Under the pieces are notes generated by a model. That model worked only from the letters and a program-made list of their open reading frames with translations, was not told the DNA's origin and ran no database searches. From Acidobacteria bacterium AB60 (GTDB lineage Bacteria > Acidobacteriota > Terriglobia > Terriglobales > Acidobacteriaceae), in assembly GCA_008682415.1 (NCBI GenBank), contig VANK01000004.1, positions 62,001-126,000 of the forward strand: a stretch of DNA of 64,000 nucleotides, written 5' to 3'. The translations under genes and the position numbers were made by a program. This document shows positions 39,700-48,956 of this stretch, in pieces (positions within the stretch are counted from its first letter, which is position 1; the number at the start of each line of letters is the position of its first letter).

Positions 39700-40662
39700 A
39701 TGACGGAGACGGGGAAGATACCGGCGCGGACGCTGTGGCTGGGTTACGGGGCGTGCGCGCTTGCGGGCAGCCTGTGGGGCACGGGGTTTTACTTCGGGCG
39801 GCTGGCGCTCAACGAGATGAGCGTGGAGTACATGGTGCTCTACCGCTTCTTGTTTGCTTGCGTGGGAATGCTGCCCGTGATCCTGATGAATCGTGTGCGG
39901 CTGACGCCTGGAGAGATGCGCGTGCTGCTCATCTCGGCGGCGTTCGGGATCCCGATCCAGTTTCTGCTGCAATTTCACGGGTTAGCGCTTACGACGGTGA
40001 GTCATGCGGCTCTGATGGTGGGGTCGATGCCGGTTTTGCTGGCCGCGGCGGCGGCGATGTTCGCGGGCGAGCGGCTGGACTGGGTGGGGTGGGCGGCTCT
40101 GGCGGGATCGACGGCAGGCGCAGCGCTGATTGTGCTGGGCGGGCATCACGGGCAGGCCGCGTCTGGCGAACCTACATTGCGAGGCGACCTGCTGGTGCTG
40201 TGTTCGATGGTTACGGCGCTGGCATGGATTTTGCTGAACAAGAAGCTGATGAGGACGCACAGTCCGCCGGTGGTATCGGCCTATACCACTCTTTCGGGAA
40301 CGGTGATGCTGGTCATCCTCATTCTGGGGCCGCTGGCGGTGAAGCCGTGGATTGCCAATGGCAGCGCGCCAATTCCGTTTTCCCACGTGAGCGCCACCGC
40401 CTGGACGGCGCTGGCGTTGAGCGGACTGGCGTGCACGGCGACTACGACGCTGCTATGGAATTGGGGCATTCATCACGTGCCGGCGTCGCGCGCAGGGGTG
40501 TTTCTGAATATCGAGCCGGCGCTGGGCTCCTATCTTGGCGTGCGTCTGCTGGGCGAGCACCTGGGGCCCTACGCGTGGATTGGCGGAGGGCTGATTGTGG
40601 CAGCCGCAGTGACATTGACGGTGCGAGGTCATGAAAGTGAGCCGAGCGTGATCTTCGAATAG
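39700..40662 (+). CDS. EamA-family (drug/metabolite transporter) permease
   Basis: 320 residues with about ten hydrophobic helices in two EamA repeats (about 17-145 and 160-310). The first opens with ACALAGSLWGTGFYFGRLAL. Inner-membrane DMT exporters of this size move amino acids, nucleotides or drugs; the substrate is unknown. It starts downstream of the GGGAATA tract and is divergent from the exported protein gene. Confidence 0.9.
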   Translation: MTETGKIPARTLWLGYGACALAGSLWGTGFYFGRLALNEMSVEYMVLYRFLFACVGMLPVILMNRVRLTPGEMRVLLISAAFGIPIQFLLQFHGLALTTVSHAALMVGSMPVLLAAAAAMFAGERLDWVGWAALAGSTAGAALIVLGGHHGQAASGEPTLRGDLLVLCSMVTALAWILLNKKLMRTHSPPVVSAYTTLSGTVMLVILILGPLAVKPWIANGSAPIPFSHVSATAWTALALSGLACTATTTLLWNWGIHHVPASRAGVFLNIEPALGSYLGVRLLGEHLGPYAWIGGGLIVAAAVTLTVRGHESEPSVIFE

Positions 40663-40827
40663 AGGCGCGGGCGGGCGCAACGAATGCGGGCGCGCGGTGT
40701 TCGATGGAAGAGCGGGGATCGCAGTGACTGGCCGCGCGACACGAGGGCGGACGCGGCGATCGCCGATGGGACCATGGGCCTGCGCGTGTCATCTCGGCGT
40801 AACAATCGCGCATCTAAATGCGTCAGT

Positions 40828-41574
40828 ATGGGCACGAACCGGTCGTTAGATATAGAGACCGGCCCATCAGCTCTTTGTATAGAGAAACCGGCGCGGAGCC
40901 GGCGTAGAGATTTATATGAGCTGGTGGGTATCTACGGTCTGATCCTCCTCGTGATCTGGACGCCACGGCCGTGGCAATGGCCGCTGTGGGGACTGGCCAG
41001 CATCTCTCTGATCGCAGTGATTGCCGTTTCGTATGAGGGCATGCGCCCCATGGGTCTGTGCACGCGCAACCTGGTGAGGTCGCTATGGGCGGTGGGACTG
41101 GCCATGATGGTGGCGCTCTTCGCGGTGGTGATCGCAATGCGCATGCACACGTTGCAACTGGCGAGTTCTCCGCGCTGGGCGCTGGAGCACTACGGCGTGT
41201 ATGCGATCTGGGCGGGCGTGCAGCAGTTGATCCTGCAGTGCTTTTTTCTGTCGCGCTCGCTGCGGCTGCTGGGCAATGCGACCGCGGCAGCCGCGGTGTC
41301 GGCGGGACTGTTTGCGATTGCCCACCTGCCTAACCCGTTTCTGACGCTGGTGACGCTGTTTTGCGGACTGGCGTCGTGCCTGTTCTTCCTGCACTACAAA
41401 AATCTCTGGCCACTGGCCATGGCACATGCCATTTTGGGGATCGTGATCGCAATTACCATCCCGGGACCGCTGGATCATAACATGATGGTGGGCATCGGCT
41501 ATGTGACGTGGGCAGAGCGCGACGTGCTGCCGCCGGTGGCGAATGTGCCACGAGCGCTGACGGCCAAGCCGTGA
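40828..41574 (+). CDS. CPBP-like integral membrane protein lacking the glutamate motif
   Basis: 248 residues from ATG 40828. Six or more hydrophobic helices. It aligns by pattern with CPBP/Abi intramembrane proteases: the FAIAHL histidine motif (about 170) and the HAILG motif (about 212) are present. Motif 1, normally EExxxR, reads QQLILQ (about 132-137), so both catalytic glutamates and the arginine are replaced. It may be a catalytically inactive relative. The neighbouring gene at 41.6-42.5 kb is a canonical member. Confidence 0.75.
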   Translation: MGTNRSLDIETGPSALCIEKPARSRRRDLYELVGIYGLILLVIWTPRPWQWPLWGLASISLIAVIAVSYEGMRPMGLCTRNLVRSLWAVGLAMMVALFAVVIAMRMHTLQLASSPRWALEHYGVYAIWAGVQQLILQCFFLSRSLRLLGNATAAAAVSAGLFAIAHLPNPFLTLVTLFCGLASCLFFLHYKNLWPLAMAHAILGIVIAITIPGPLDHNMMVGIGYVTWAERDVLPPVANVPRALTAKP

Positions 41575-41622
41575 GACGAGGGACGAGGGCCAAGTACCAA
41601 GGGCCGAGAGGCGAGTTGCGAG
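41574..41622. repeat. Heptamer tract between convergent CPBP-type genes
   Basis: AGACGAG, GGACGAG, GGCCAAG, TACCAAG, GGCCGAG, AGGCGAG, TTGCGAG in 7-base register. It begins at the last base of the stop codon of the plus-strand gene. Confidence 0.82.
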
Positions 41623-41626
41623 GGTC

Positions 41627-42511
41627 TTAGCGCAGGAAGAGGGACCAGACGGCGTCGACGGTGGCATGAGTGACGGCGGAGGAGCCGACGCGGCGATCGC
41701 GGCGCCACGCGCGGCCATAGAAGATGCCGGCGATGGCGGCGAGAAGGACATAGCGCCAGTTAAAGAACGCGGTGCGCTTGTTGAAGTGGGAGAGGCCGAA
41801 GAGCGCGGATGCCAGGAGGAGCGCGCCCGCGCGGCCCATGCGCCGTTCGAAGAGGTTCTGCATCCATCCGCGAAAGAAGAGTTCTTCGGGCACGGCAATG
41901 AAGAAGAAGGTAAAGAGCCACGCGAGGGCGAAACGGCCCAGTAGTTGGCCGATGTGGGTATCAAGGGGATGTAGATGGAGGAAGCCCAGGGCCAGGCCGA
42001 GGGTCAGGGCGATGGGCAGGTAGAAGAGGAATTCGCGCAGGCCGGTGCGAAGATCGCGCAGACGAAGACGGAGATCGAAGCCTGTGCCGGCGATGGGATG
42101 GAGGGCGACGAAGGCGTAGATGCCGGCGTCGAGCAGGAGGATCTTGTTGAAGACGGCGAGGTGGGGCGGCCAGGCAGGCTCAAACCAGCGCAGATCGACA
42201 GAGAGGCCGAGGGCGGCGAGGATGAGGAGCTGCGGCCAGATGGTGCGGTCGTTGTCGGGCGCGAGATTCACGATGAAGGCAAGGGCCGGCGGCAAAAGCG
42301 TGTAGAGAGCGCACCAATACCAATGGAAATCGCCGACTGTCTGAGCGATGAGAAGGTAAGGGATGACGAGCAGAGCGGGCGCGGATAGTTGTGCCCAAGC
42401 CGGAAACCGTCGGGCATAGCCACTGACGTGATCGGGAAAAAATGCCGCAAGCAGGTAGGGAATAAGGGTCAGAAACCCGGCGAAGACGATGACTGGAAGA
42501 AAGATCGGCAT
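41627..42511 (-). CDS. CPBP-family intramembrane metalloprotease
   Basis: 294 residues with about eight hydrophobic helices. All three CPBP motifs are intact: EELFFRG (about 214-220), FGLSHFN (about 243) and the final HATVD (about 281). Members include Rce1-like proteases and bacteriocin self-immunity proteins. No adjacent bacteriocin is seen. Confidence 0.88.
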   Translation of the reverse strand: MPIFLPVIVFAGFLTLIPYLLAAFFPDHVSGYARRFPAWAQLSAPALLVIPYLLIAQTVGDFHWYWCALYTLLPPALAFIVNLAPDNDRTIWPQLLILAALGLSVDLRWFEPAWPPHLAVFNKILLLDAGIYAFVALHPIAGTGFDLRLRLRDLRTGLREFLFYLPIALTLGLALGFLHLHPLDTHIGQLLGRFALAWLFTFFFIAVPEELFFRGWMQNLFERRMGRAGALLLASALFGLSHFNKRTAFFNWRYVLLAAIAGIFYGRAWRRDRRVGSSAVTHATVDAVWSLFLR

Positions 42512-42523
42512 CGCCTCTGCTAA

Positions 42524-43687
42524 TCAGACCTCGAACGAGAGCTGCGGCGAGGCCCAGGGCGAGGGGGGCTTGGGCTCGGAGGCGAGGTCGTAGACGAGGC
42601 GCTCGAGGACGAGGCGCTTATCGGGCGGCGAGGAGCGGAGTTCCAGGTCGGCACGGGCCACCAGGCGGAGGGCGCGGGTGAGGTCGCGCCGGCTTTTATA
42701 GCGGCGCGCCTGGCGGATGAGGTCGTCGGCCGCGAAGGGCGGGATGCGGAAGCCCTGCCAGAGTGCCTGCCAGATGGCCCGCTGGTCGCGCACGTTTTTC
42801 TCCAGAATCACGAGCATCTGGCGGAAGGTGCGGGCGAGCATGTAGAGATGGCCGATGGCGGCGTCCTCGCCGGCGTCGCTGGAGTTGAGCAGGCCGTGCA
42901 GGAGCGCCAGGGCGCGAGCCGTGTTGCGGGCGCTGATGGCATCGGTGAGCTCGTAGAGCGACCGCTGCTTGGCGCCGAGCACCATGGTCTCCACATCGCC
43001 CAGAGTGATCTTGCCTCGCCCGAGGATGTAGAGGAGGAGCTTCTCGACCTCGGAGGCGATCATCATCATATCCGCGCCGAGGCTGTCGACGAGCTCACGG
43101 GCGGCGTCGGGCTCAAAGCGGCTGCCTGCTTCCTGGGCCGTGGAGACTACCCAGCGCATGGCATCCTCTTCACTGACGCGGGCCAGCTCCACCATGCCGC
43201 AATGCTCTCCCAGCGTCTCGTTGAGGCGCTCGAAGCGGCTCTTGTCTTCCATCTCCATGCGGCGAGGGTCGGTGGGGATGCGAAGGAAGTCGGCGATGAA
43301 GACAAGGAGGGCCTGCGGATTGGGGGAGCGGAAGTAGCGGTCGAGGGCGGCGAACTCATCTTTTTTGGCGCCGCGGGTGTAGAGCTGGCGCACATTGCGG
43401 ACGAAGACGACCTGGAACGGCGCCATCAGCGAGGGCGTCTGGGCGCGGTCTAGCACCTCAAAGATAGTGGCGGAGCTGAGATCGAGATCGGAGAGGCAGA
43501 AGTCGCGGAGATCGTCGGGCACAAAGGCCTGAAGAACGGCGCTGCGGCAGCGTTCGAGCAGAAAGAGCTCGTCGCCGGCGAGGACGTACCCGGGCTTGAG
43601 CTTGGCCGGGCTGGCAGCGCCTGCTTTGATCTCGTCGACAAAGCGGCCGACGGCGCTGAAACCGGCGCCCCATCGCGAAGCGCTCAA
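42524..43687 (-). CDS. holA: DNA polymerase III delta subunit (clamp-loader)
   Basis: 387 residues from TTG 43687 (the frame is open to 43888; start uncertain). Typical delta features are GYVLAGDELFLLERCR near the N-terminus, SSEVEKLLLYI-like ASEVEKLLLYILGRGKIT, and the SLYELTDAISARNTARALALLHGLL linker helix. It opens the sliding clamp during loading. In many bacteria holA directly follows lptE; here a palindrome array separates the two. Confidence 0.92.
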   Translation of the reverse strand: MSASRWGAGFSAVGRFVDEIKAGAASPAKLKPGYVLAGDELFLLERCRSAVLQAFVPDDLRDFCLSDLDLSSATIFEVLDRAQTPSLMAPFQVVFVRNVRQLYTRGAKKDEFAALDRYFRSPNPQALLVFIADFLRIPTDPRRMEMEDKSRFERLNETLGEHCGMVELARVSEEDAMRWVVSTAQEAGSRFEPDAARELVDSLGADMMMIASEVEKLLLYILGRGKITLGDVETMVLGAKQRSLYELTDAISARNTARALALLHGLLNSSDAGEDAAIGHLYMLARTFRQMLVILEKNVRDQRAIWQALWQGFRIPPFAADDLIRQARRYKSRRDLTRALRLVARADLELRSSPPDKRLVLERLVYDLASEPKPPSPWASPQLSFEV

Positions 43688-43991
43688 CGGACCCGCCCCT
43701 GGATTGAGGATGTGCGCTGCACTGCTGACCAGAATAGCATCGGCCGGGCCGTGAAGGGCGTTGCGATCCCAGGGCGTGCCGCGGGGCTTTAGATTAGTTC
43801 CGAGTAGGCGATCACTCGGGAACGATGTGGTTTCCGTCAAATGCTGCGCGGGTGGTTTGTCGCCCAAACGGAAGTGAGGCCCAAACAACTGCAGGTCCTT
43901 CGACTGCGTTGATCGCGTGCGTTCGTGCCCTGTTACGGGACGGTGAGCAGCTTTCGTGGTTCAGATGAAGACCGGGAGAACGCAGGGATGA

Positions 43992-44925
43992 GGTATCCCA
44001 TGTCTCCAACACCAGGAGACATGGGGCACCCCTGGTCGTGGCTGGTTTAGTGCGCAAAAGACCGGGAGAACGCAGGGATGAGGTATCCCATGTCTCCAAC
44101 GCCGGGAGACATGGGGCACCCCTGGTCGTGGCTGGTTTAGTGCGCAAAAAACCGGGAGAACGCAGGGATGAGGTATCCCATGTCTCCAACGCCGGGAGAC
44201 ATGGGGCACCCTCGGTCGTGGCTGGTTTAGTGCGCAAAAGACCGGGAGAATGCAGGGATGAGGTGCCCCATGTCTCCAACACCAGGAGACATGGGGCACC
44301 CCTGGTCGTGCCTGGTTTGGTGCGCAAAAGACCGGGAGAACGCAGGGATGAGGGATCCCATGTCTCCAACACCAGGAGACATGGGGCACCCCTGGTCGTG
44401 CCTGGTTTGGTGCGCAAAAGACCGGGAGAACGCAGGGATGAGGGATCCCATGTCTCCAACACCAGGAGACATGGGGCACCCCTGGTCGTGCCTGGTTTGG
44501 TGCGCAAAAGACCGGGAGAACGCAGGGATGAGGGATCCCATGTCTCCAACACCAGGAGACATGGGGCACCCCTGGTCGTGGCTGGTTTAGTGCGCAAAAA
44601 ACCGGGAGAACGCAGGGATGAGGGATCCCATGTCTCCAACACCAGGAGACATGGGGCACCCCTGGTCGTGGCTGGTTTAGTGCGCAAAAAACCGGGAGAA
44701 CGCAGGGATGAGGTATCCCATGTCTCCAACACCAGCAGACATGGGGCACCCCTGGTCGTGGCTGGTTTAGTGCGCAAAAAACCGGGAGAACGCAGGGATG
44801 AGGGATCCCATGTCTCCAACACCAGGAGACATGGGGCACCCCTGGTCGTGCCTGGTTCCCATGTCTCCAACGCCGGGGAGACATGGGGGCCCTCGGTCGT
44901 GCCTGGTTTAGTGCCTAAAAACTGG
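43992..44925. repeat. Palindrome array C: ten 90-bp units plus a truncated unit
   Basis: Ten hairpins begin at 43992 and then every 90 bases to 44802, each with 16-base arms around a 7-base loop (AACACCA or AACGCCG). The fourth copy has perfectly complementary GGTGCCCCATGTCTCC and GGAGACATGGGGCACC arms. Others have one A/C mismatch and a G/T wobble, and the copy at 44712 has one arm mutation. Spacers all contain TGGTTTAGTGC or TGGTTTGGTGC and AAAGACCGGGAGAACGCAGG. A truncated unit follows at about 44857-44925. Because 90 is a multiple of three, several frames stay open; none is coding. Confidence 0.95.
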
Positions 44926-44954
44926 GAAAACGCAGCATCAACTAGGGCTTTCCT

Positions 44955-45476
44955 TCAGAGGCTTTCGAGGAGGTCGGCGACGAGCTGGCGCGCGAATTCG
45001 CGCGAGAGGCGTTCTTCGGCCGCGGGGCTTTCATCGAGGAAGGTGGGCAGGTTGGTGGTGGACTGATATTGCTGGCGGAAGACGTAGTTCTTGTTTTCGT
45101 AGAGGACGCGGCCGTCGTGCCCCGTCAAGGTGACGGAGACCACGATGGTGATGAGGTAGCTGGAGGACTGCTGAGTGTTGGTGTTGTAGGTGAGGGGCGC
45201 GACGGTCTGCTGGAGGATGGCGCCGTGCAGCACGGCGTCGGATTCGCCAGTGGTGACGGGGGTGACGCGCAGGCGAGTGCGGGCGGCGAACTCGCGGATG
45301 ACCGCTTCGGTCATGACGGTCTCGGTGTGATAGGCCTCGGTGCGCGTGGAGAAGACGGGAATGGAGAGGGTGCGCACATCGGGGGGCAGGTGCGCGGCCG
45401 AGCCAAGGGTGTGGTAGCCGCACCCGGAGAGGGCCAGCAGCAGGACCGCACACAGGCCGTGGAGAGAGGGGCGCAT
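44955..45476 (-). CDS. lptE: LPS-assembly lipoprotein LptE
   Basis: 173 residues. Lipoprotein signal with lipobox LSGC at about 17-20, followed by GYHTLG as in LptE. The beta-sandwich pattern continues with RTLSIPVFST and the TTNLPTFLDE loop. LptE plugs the LptD barrel that inserts lipopolysaccharide in the outer membrane, so the organism has a Gram-negative LPS envelope. Located upstream of holA, as in many genomes, but with array C between. Confidence 0.9.
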   Translation of the reverse strand: MRPSLHGLCAVLLLALSGCGYHTLGSAAHLPPDVRTLSIPVFSTRTEAYHTETVMTEAVIREFAARTRLRVTPVTTGESDAVLHGAILQQTVAPLTYNTNTQQSSSYLITIVVSVTLTGHDGRVLYENKNYVFRQQYQSTTNLPTFLDESPAAEERLSREFARQLVADLLESL

Positions 45477-45518
45477 GGGTTCATGGTAGCGGAGCGGCGG
45501 GATTCGCAGCGGGGCAGG

Positions 45519-45986
45519 TCACATGGATTTGCGGAAGTGGTAGCAGCGGTCGACGATCTCGAAGCCGAGGGCGCGGTGGGCGGCGAGGGATTGCTGATTG
45601 TCGATGAGGGCGTCGGAGGCCATCTCGCGGCAGCCGTGGGATCGGGCCCAGTCTTCGGCGGCGCGGAGGAGGGCGCGGCCGATGCCGTGATGGCGCAGAT
45701 CTTCGCGCACCCACCAGCCCTCGACGTAGCCCACGGGGCGGGCGGCATCGCATCCGTCGGCGTGGGAGCGCAGACCGACGTCGAGGAAGCCGACGAGGAC
45801 GCCGCCGAACTGCTCGGCGACGAAGGTGGCGGCGGGGAGGGTGCCGCTCATGCCGGTGGCGATGAGCTGATCGAACTCGCGGAGGTGTTCTTCGAGGGGA
45901 GCGTCGGGCCAGAGCGCGGCGCGCATGGCGGCGACCTGGAGGCGGTCGGCTGCGGAAGCCAGCCAGATTTTGATGGTCGACTCCAT
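45519..45986 (-). CDS. GNAT acetyltransferase, AAC(6')-like
   Basis: 155 residues from ATG 45986. GNAT fold with the acetyl-CoA loop REDLRHHGIGRALL (about 95-108) and the closing AHRALGFEIVDRCYHFRKSM. The pattern GYVEGWWVREDLRHHGIG resembles aminoglycoside 6'-N-acetyltransferases of the AAC(6')-I group. The natural substrate may be unrelated to antibiotics. Confidence 0.85.
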   Translation of the reverse strand: MESTIKIWLASAADRLQVAAMRAALWPDAPLEEHLREFDQLIATGMSGTLPAATFVAEQFGGVLVGFLDVGLRSHADGCDAARPVGYVEGWWVREDLRHHGIGRALLRAAEDWARSHGCREMASDALIDNQQSLAAHRALGFEIVDRCYHFRKSM

Positions 45987-46011
45987 GCAAGCTCCGCGGG
46001 AGAGAAGCCGG

Positions 46012-46851
46012 TCAGATCCAGGCCGTGGCGAGCATTCCGATCCCCACGGGGGAGAGTTTGAGGCCGTCGGCGCGATTGTGGAAGTAAAGGGCATTGAGGG
46101 CCTCGTGATCGGCCTGCTCGATGCGGTGAAAACCACGGTTGCGAAGCTCAGTATCCACCTGCTGGGGCGTAAAGAAAAGCTGAAAGGGCTCGCCGGCGGC
46201 GGCGACGCGGGCGGCGAGGCGGTCGAAGATGGCGCGGCGCGGAGGGGAGAGCGAATCGGGGAGGAAGCCGTAGTCGAAGGTGAGGCCGGAGCCCGGGGGG
46301 AGTTTGGCGACGGTGGCGAGGGTGGCGCGGAATGCGTCGAGGGTGAGGTAGGGCACGACGCCCAGCCAACTGAAGTAGGCGGGCGCGGCGAAGTCCACGC
46401 CGGATTCGCGGAGGCTTTCGGCGAGGGTCTTGTGCTCGAAGTCGAGAGGGGCGAAGGTGAGGTTGGTCGGGATCGGGATCTGCGCGTCGGCGAGGAGGGA
46501 GCGCTTCCACTGCTGGGTGGCGGGGAAGTCGACCTCGAAGACGCTGAGGTGGGGAGAGGGGTTGCGGTAGGCGAAGGTGTCGAGGCCGGCGCCGAGGATG
46601 ATGTATTGATGGACGCCGGCGGCGATGGCCTGGGCGAGGTGGTCTTCGGCGAAGCGGCTGCGCACGGCCATAAAGGCGCGGAAGTCACGGCCGACGGGGT
46701 GCATGGCGCGTTCGAGGTCATTCTCGTGGCCGGGGCCGATGAGGCGGAGGGCGATGGGGTCGTCGAGCACCGGGGGCGGATCGGCGATGCGATGGGCGGC
46801 ACGGCGGATGGCGACGCGGAGCGCGGTTCGACTGGGTTTGCCTGCCTGCAT
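46012..46851 (-). CDS. SAM-dependent methyltransferase (leucine carboxyl methyltransferase-like family)
   Basis: 279 residues from ATG 46851. Contains the SAM motif ILGAGLDTFAYR (about 84-95), FEVDFPATQQWKRS, and DYGFLPDSL as in the TIGR00027-type methyltransferases related to LCMT. Substrate unknown. It lies 25 bases upstream of the acetyltransferase on the same strand. Confidence 0.88.
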   Translation of the reverse strand: MQAGKPSRTALRVAIRRAAHRIADPPPVLDDPIALRLIGPGHENDLERAMHPVGRDFRAFMAVRSRFAEDHLAQAIAAGVHQYIILGAGLDTFAYRNPSPHLSVFEVDFPATQQWKRSLLADAQIPIPTNLTFAPLDFEHKTLAESLRESGVDFAAPAYFSWLGVVPYLTLDAFRATLATVAKLPPGSGLTFDYGFLPDSLSPPRRAIFDRLAARVAAAGEPFQLFFTPQQVDTELRNRGFHRIEQADHEALNALYFHNRADGLKLSPVGIGMLATAWI

Positions 46852-46901
46852 CTTATGGGCAGTGTACGGCGGAGGGGCGAAGTGACGCTTAGGATGGAGG
46901 C

Positions 46902-47321
46902 ATGAGCTGGATTGGTTGGGCGCTGCTTTCGGCGCTGTTTGCGGCAGCCACCGCGCTGCTGGCGAAGGTGGGCGTGGCGCACGTGGACTCGAACCTGGCG
47001 ACGGCGGTGCGGACCAGCGTGGTGGTGGTGTTTGCGTGGGGCATCGCGCTGGCGCTGGGGAAGCACGGGGAACTGCGGGCGCTGGACCGGCGCACGGTGC
47101 TGTTTCTGACGCTGTCAGGGCTGGCGACGGGGCTGAGCTGGCTGTGCTACTTCCGGGCACTGCAACTGGGGCCGGCGTCGCGGGTGGCTCCGCTGGATAA
47201 AATGAGCGTTCCGCTGGTGATGCTGTTTGCGTGGCTGCTGCTGGGCGAGAAGCTGACGGGCGCGGCGGTGCTGGGCGGGGTGCTGATTACGGCTGGTGCG
47301 GTAGTGATGGTGCTGGGGTAG
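46902..47321 (+). CDS. Small EamA-family (single-repeat DMT) membrane protein
   Basis: 139 residues with four helices and a conserved-looking TGLSWLCYFRALQLGPASRVAPLDKMS segment (about 67-93, key features only: G, W, R, D, K). Single-EamA proteins act as dimers. It is divergent from the methyltransferase with a 50-bp gap and starts 3 bases before aroK, so they may share a transcript. Confidence 0.85.
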   Translation: MSWIGWALLSALFAAATALLAKVGVAHVDSNLATAVRTSVVVVFAWGIALALGKHGELRALDRRTVLFLTLSGLATGLSWLCYFRALQLGPASRVAPLDKMSVPLVMLFAWLLLGEKLTGAAVLGGVLITAGAVVMVLG

Positions 47322-47324
47322 GCC

Positions 47325-47876
47325 TTGAACGACGAACAGAGGGTGATTGAAGGCGATGCGCCGAGGGGGCCGGTGCGGCGGATTGTGCTCACGGGCTTCA
47401 TGGGCTCGGGCAAGAGCACGGTGGGGCCGCTGGTGGCGCGGAAGCTGGGGTGGCGCTTTGTGGATGTGGACGACGTGATCGAGGCGGAGGCGGGCATGGC
47501 GATCGGGGCGATCTTCGCGGAACGGGGCGAGGCGTCGTTCCGGGAACATGAACGGGCGACGATTGCGCGGCTTGCGGCTGAGGATGGGCTGGTGCTGTCG
47601 CTGGGGGGCGGAGCGATCGAGAATCCCACAACGCGGGAACTGCTGCGGGAGGGTGCGGGCACACTGCTGGTTCACCTGGAGGTGAGCCTGGCGACGACGC
47701 TGGAGCGGTGCCGCGGGTCGGAGGGAACGCGCCCGGTGCTGGCGGACGCGGCGAACCTGGCGGCGCGGTATGAACGGCGCTTGCCTCTTTATCGCACGGC
47801 GCACGTGTCGATTGCGGTGGACGCGCTGTCTCCGCGAAAGGTAGCCGAAGCCGTGGTGAGGGCCGCGGGGCTTTGA
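47325..47876 (+). CDS. aroK: Shikimate kinase
   Basis: 183 residues from TTG 47325 (GTG 47343 is an alternative). Walker A GFMGSGKST (24-32), DVDDVIE metal/shikimate motif, SFREHE, the GGGAI loop and a TRPVL lid arginine are present. It makes shikimate-3-phosphate for aromatic amino acids. It overlaps ctaB by four bases. Confidence 0.95.
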   Translation: MNDEQRVIEGDAPRGPVRRIVLTGFMGSGKSTVGPLVARKLGWRFVDVDDVIEAEAGMAIGAIFAERGEASFREHERATIARLAAEDGLVLSLGGGAIENPTTRELLREGAGTLLVHLEVSLATTLERCRGSEGTRPVLADAANLAARYERRLPLYRTAHVSIAVDALSPRKVAEAVVRAAGL

Positions 47877-48949
47877 CCCGCATCAAACGCGATATCATGA
47901 AGGAAGGGCCCGAGGTTCACCGAGCCTCCGCACATTCCCCCCGAGGATTTTCTTTCGCCAGAATGGCGCCGCAGACCGCAATCCCGATACGAATGACACC
48001 GCCACCGGAGGTTCCCGCGCCGCATACGCTTGCGGTGCCGGAGCCGGGACGCACGGCGCAGCTCATTGCGGATTTCCGCGAGCTGTTCAAGGTGCGGGTG
48101 ACGGGGATGGTGGTGATCACAGGGTGGGCCGGCTTTTACCTGGGATCGATGCAGTCGGGGATTTCGACGATGCAGCGGGGTCTGCTGGACACGCTGGTGG
48201 GTATCGGGATGATCTCCGCGGGATCGAGCGCGCTGAACCAGGCGCTGGAGCGGAAGAGCGATGGGCGCATGAAGCGCACTGCCGACCGTCCGCTGGCGAC
48301 GGGGCGATTCTCCCTCGGGTTTGGGATTCTGGCGGGGCTGGGCGCGCTGGCGCTGGGCGGCGGGTGGCTGATGCTGCACACCAACGCTCTGACAGTGGCG
48401 CTGGCGATGCTGACGGCGTTCACCTATGTGGCGGTGTACACGCCGCTGAAGCGGGTGACCACGCTGGCGACTTTTATTGGGGCGTTTCCCGGGGCGATGG
48501 GACCGCTGCTGGGCTGGACCGCGGCGCGGGGCCAGATTGAATGGCCGGCGGTGGCGCTGTTCGCGATTCTTTTTGTATGGCAGTTTCCGCATTTCATGGC
48601 AATCGCGTGGCTGTATCGCGAGGAGTACGGCAAGGCGGGAATACGCATGCTGCCGGTGGTGCAGCCGGATGGCTGGTCGACGGTGGTAGAGGCGCTGTTC
48701 TACGCGGTGGTGATGATTCCGGTAAGCCTTGCGCCGTGGAAGCTGGGAATGACCGGGGTGACGTACGCGGTGCTGGCGGCGGCGCTGGGCATCTTCTACC
48801 TGGCATACACGATCCGGTTTGCAGGAATCCTGCGAACGCGGAACCAGGAGCGAAGCCGGTCGTTGGCGCGCGATCTGCTGAAGGTGAGCGTGATTTACCT
48901 GCCGCTGCTGATGACCACGCTAATGCTGTGCGCGATCGCGAAGCATTGA
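47873..48949 (+). CDS. ctaB: Protohaem IX farnesyltransferase (haem O synthase)
   Basis: 358 residues with about nine hydrophobic helices. UbiA-type motifs: NQALERKSDGRMKRT with ADRPL (about 123-141) and YTPLKR (about 187). It adds a farnesyl group to haem B for haem-copper oxidases. The N-terminus is longer than usual; an internal start at ATG 47900 or 47966 is possible. Confidence 0.94.
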   Translation: MTRIKRDIMKEGPEVHRASAHSPRGFSFARMAPQTAIPIRMTPPPEVPAPHTLAVPEPGRTAQLIADFRELFKVRVTGMVVITGWAGFYLGSMQSGISTMQRGLLDTLVGIGMISAGSSALNQALERKSDGRMKRTADRPLATGRFSLGFGILAGLGALALGGGWLMLHTNALTVALAMLTAFTYVAVYTPLKRVTTLATFIGAFPGAMGPLLGWTAARGQIEWPAVALFAILFVWQFPHFMAIAWLYREEYGKAGIRMLPVVQPDGWSTVVEALFYAVVMIPVSLAPWKLGMTGVTYAVLAAALGIFYLAYTIRFAGILRTRNQERSRSLARDLLKVSVIYLPLLMTTLMLCAIAKH

Positions 48950-48956
48950 GGACGAG

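Noticed and set aside
43992..44925. CRISPR array
   Set aside because: Both hairpin and spacer are conserved between units; there are no unique spacers and no cas genes.
43812..45066. Open frames of 307-352 codons over array C
   Set aside because: The 90-bp unit is a multiple of three, so any stop-free unit stays open in that frame on either strand.
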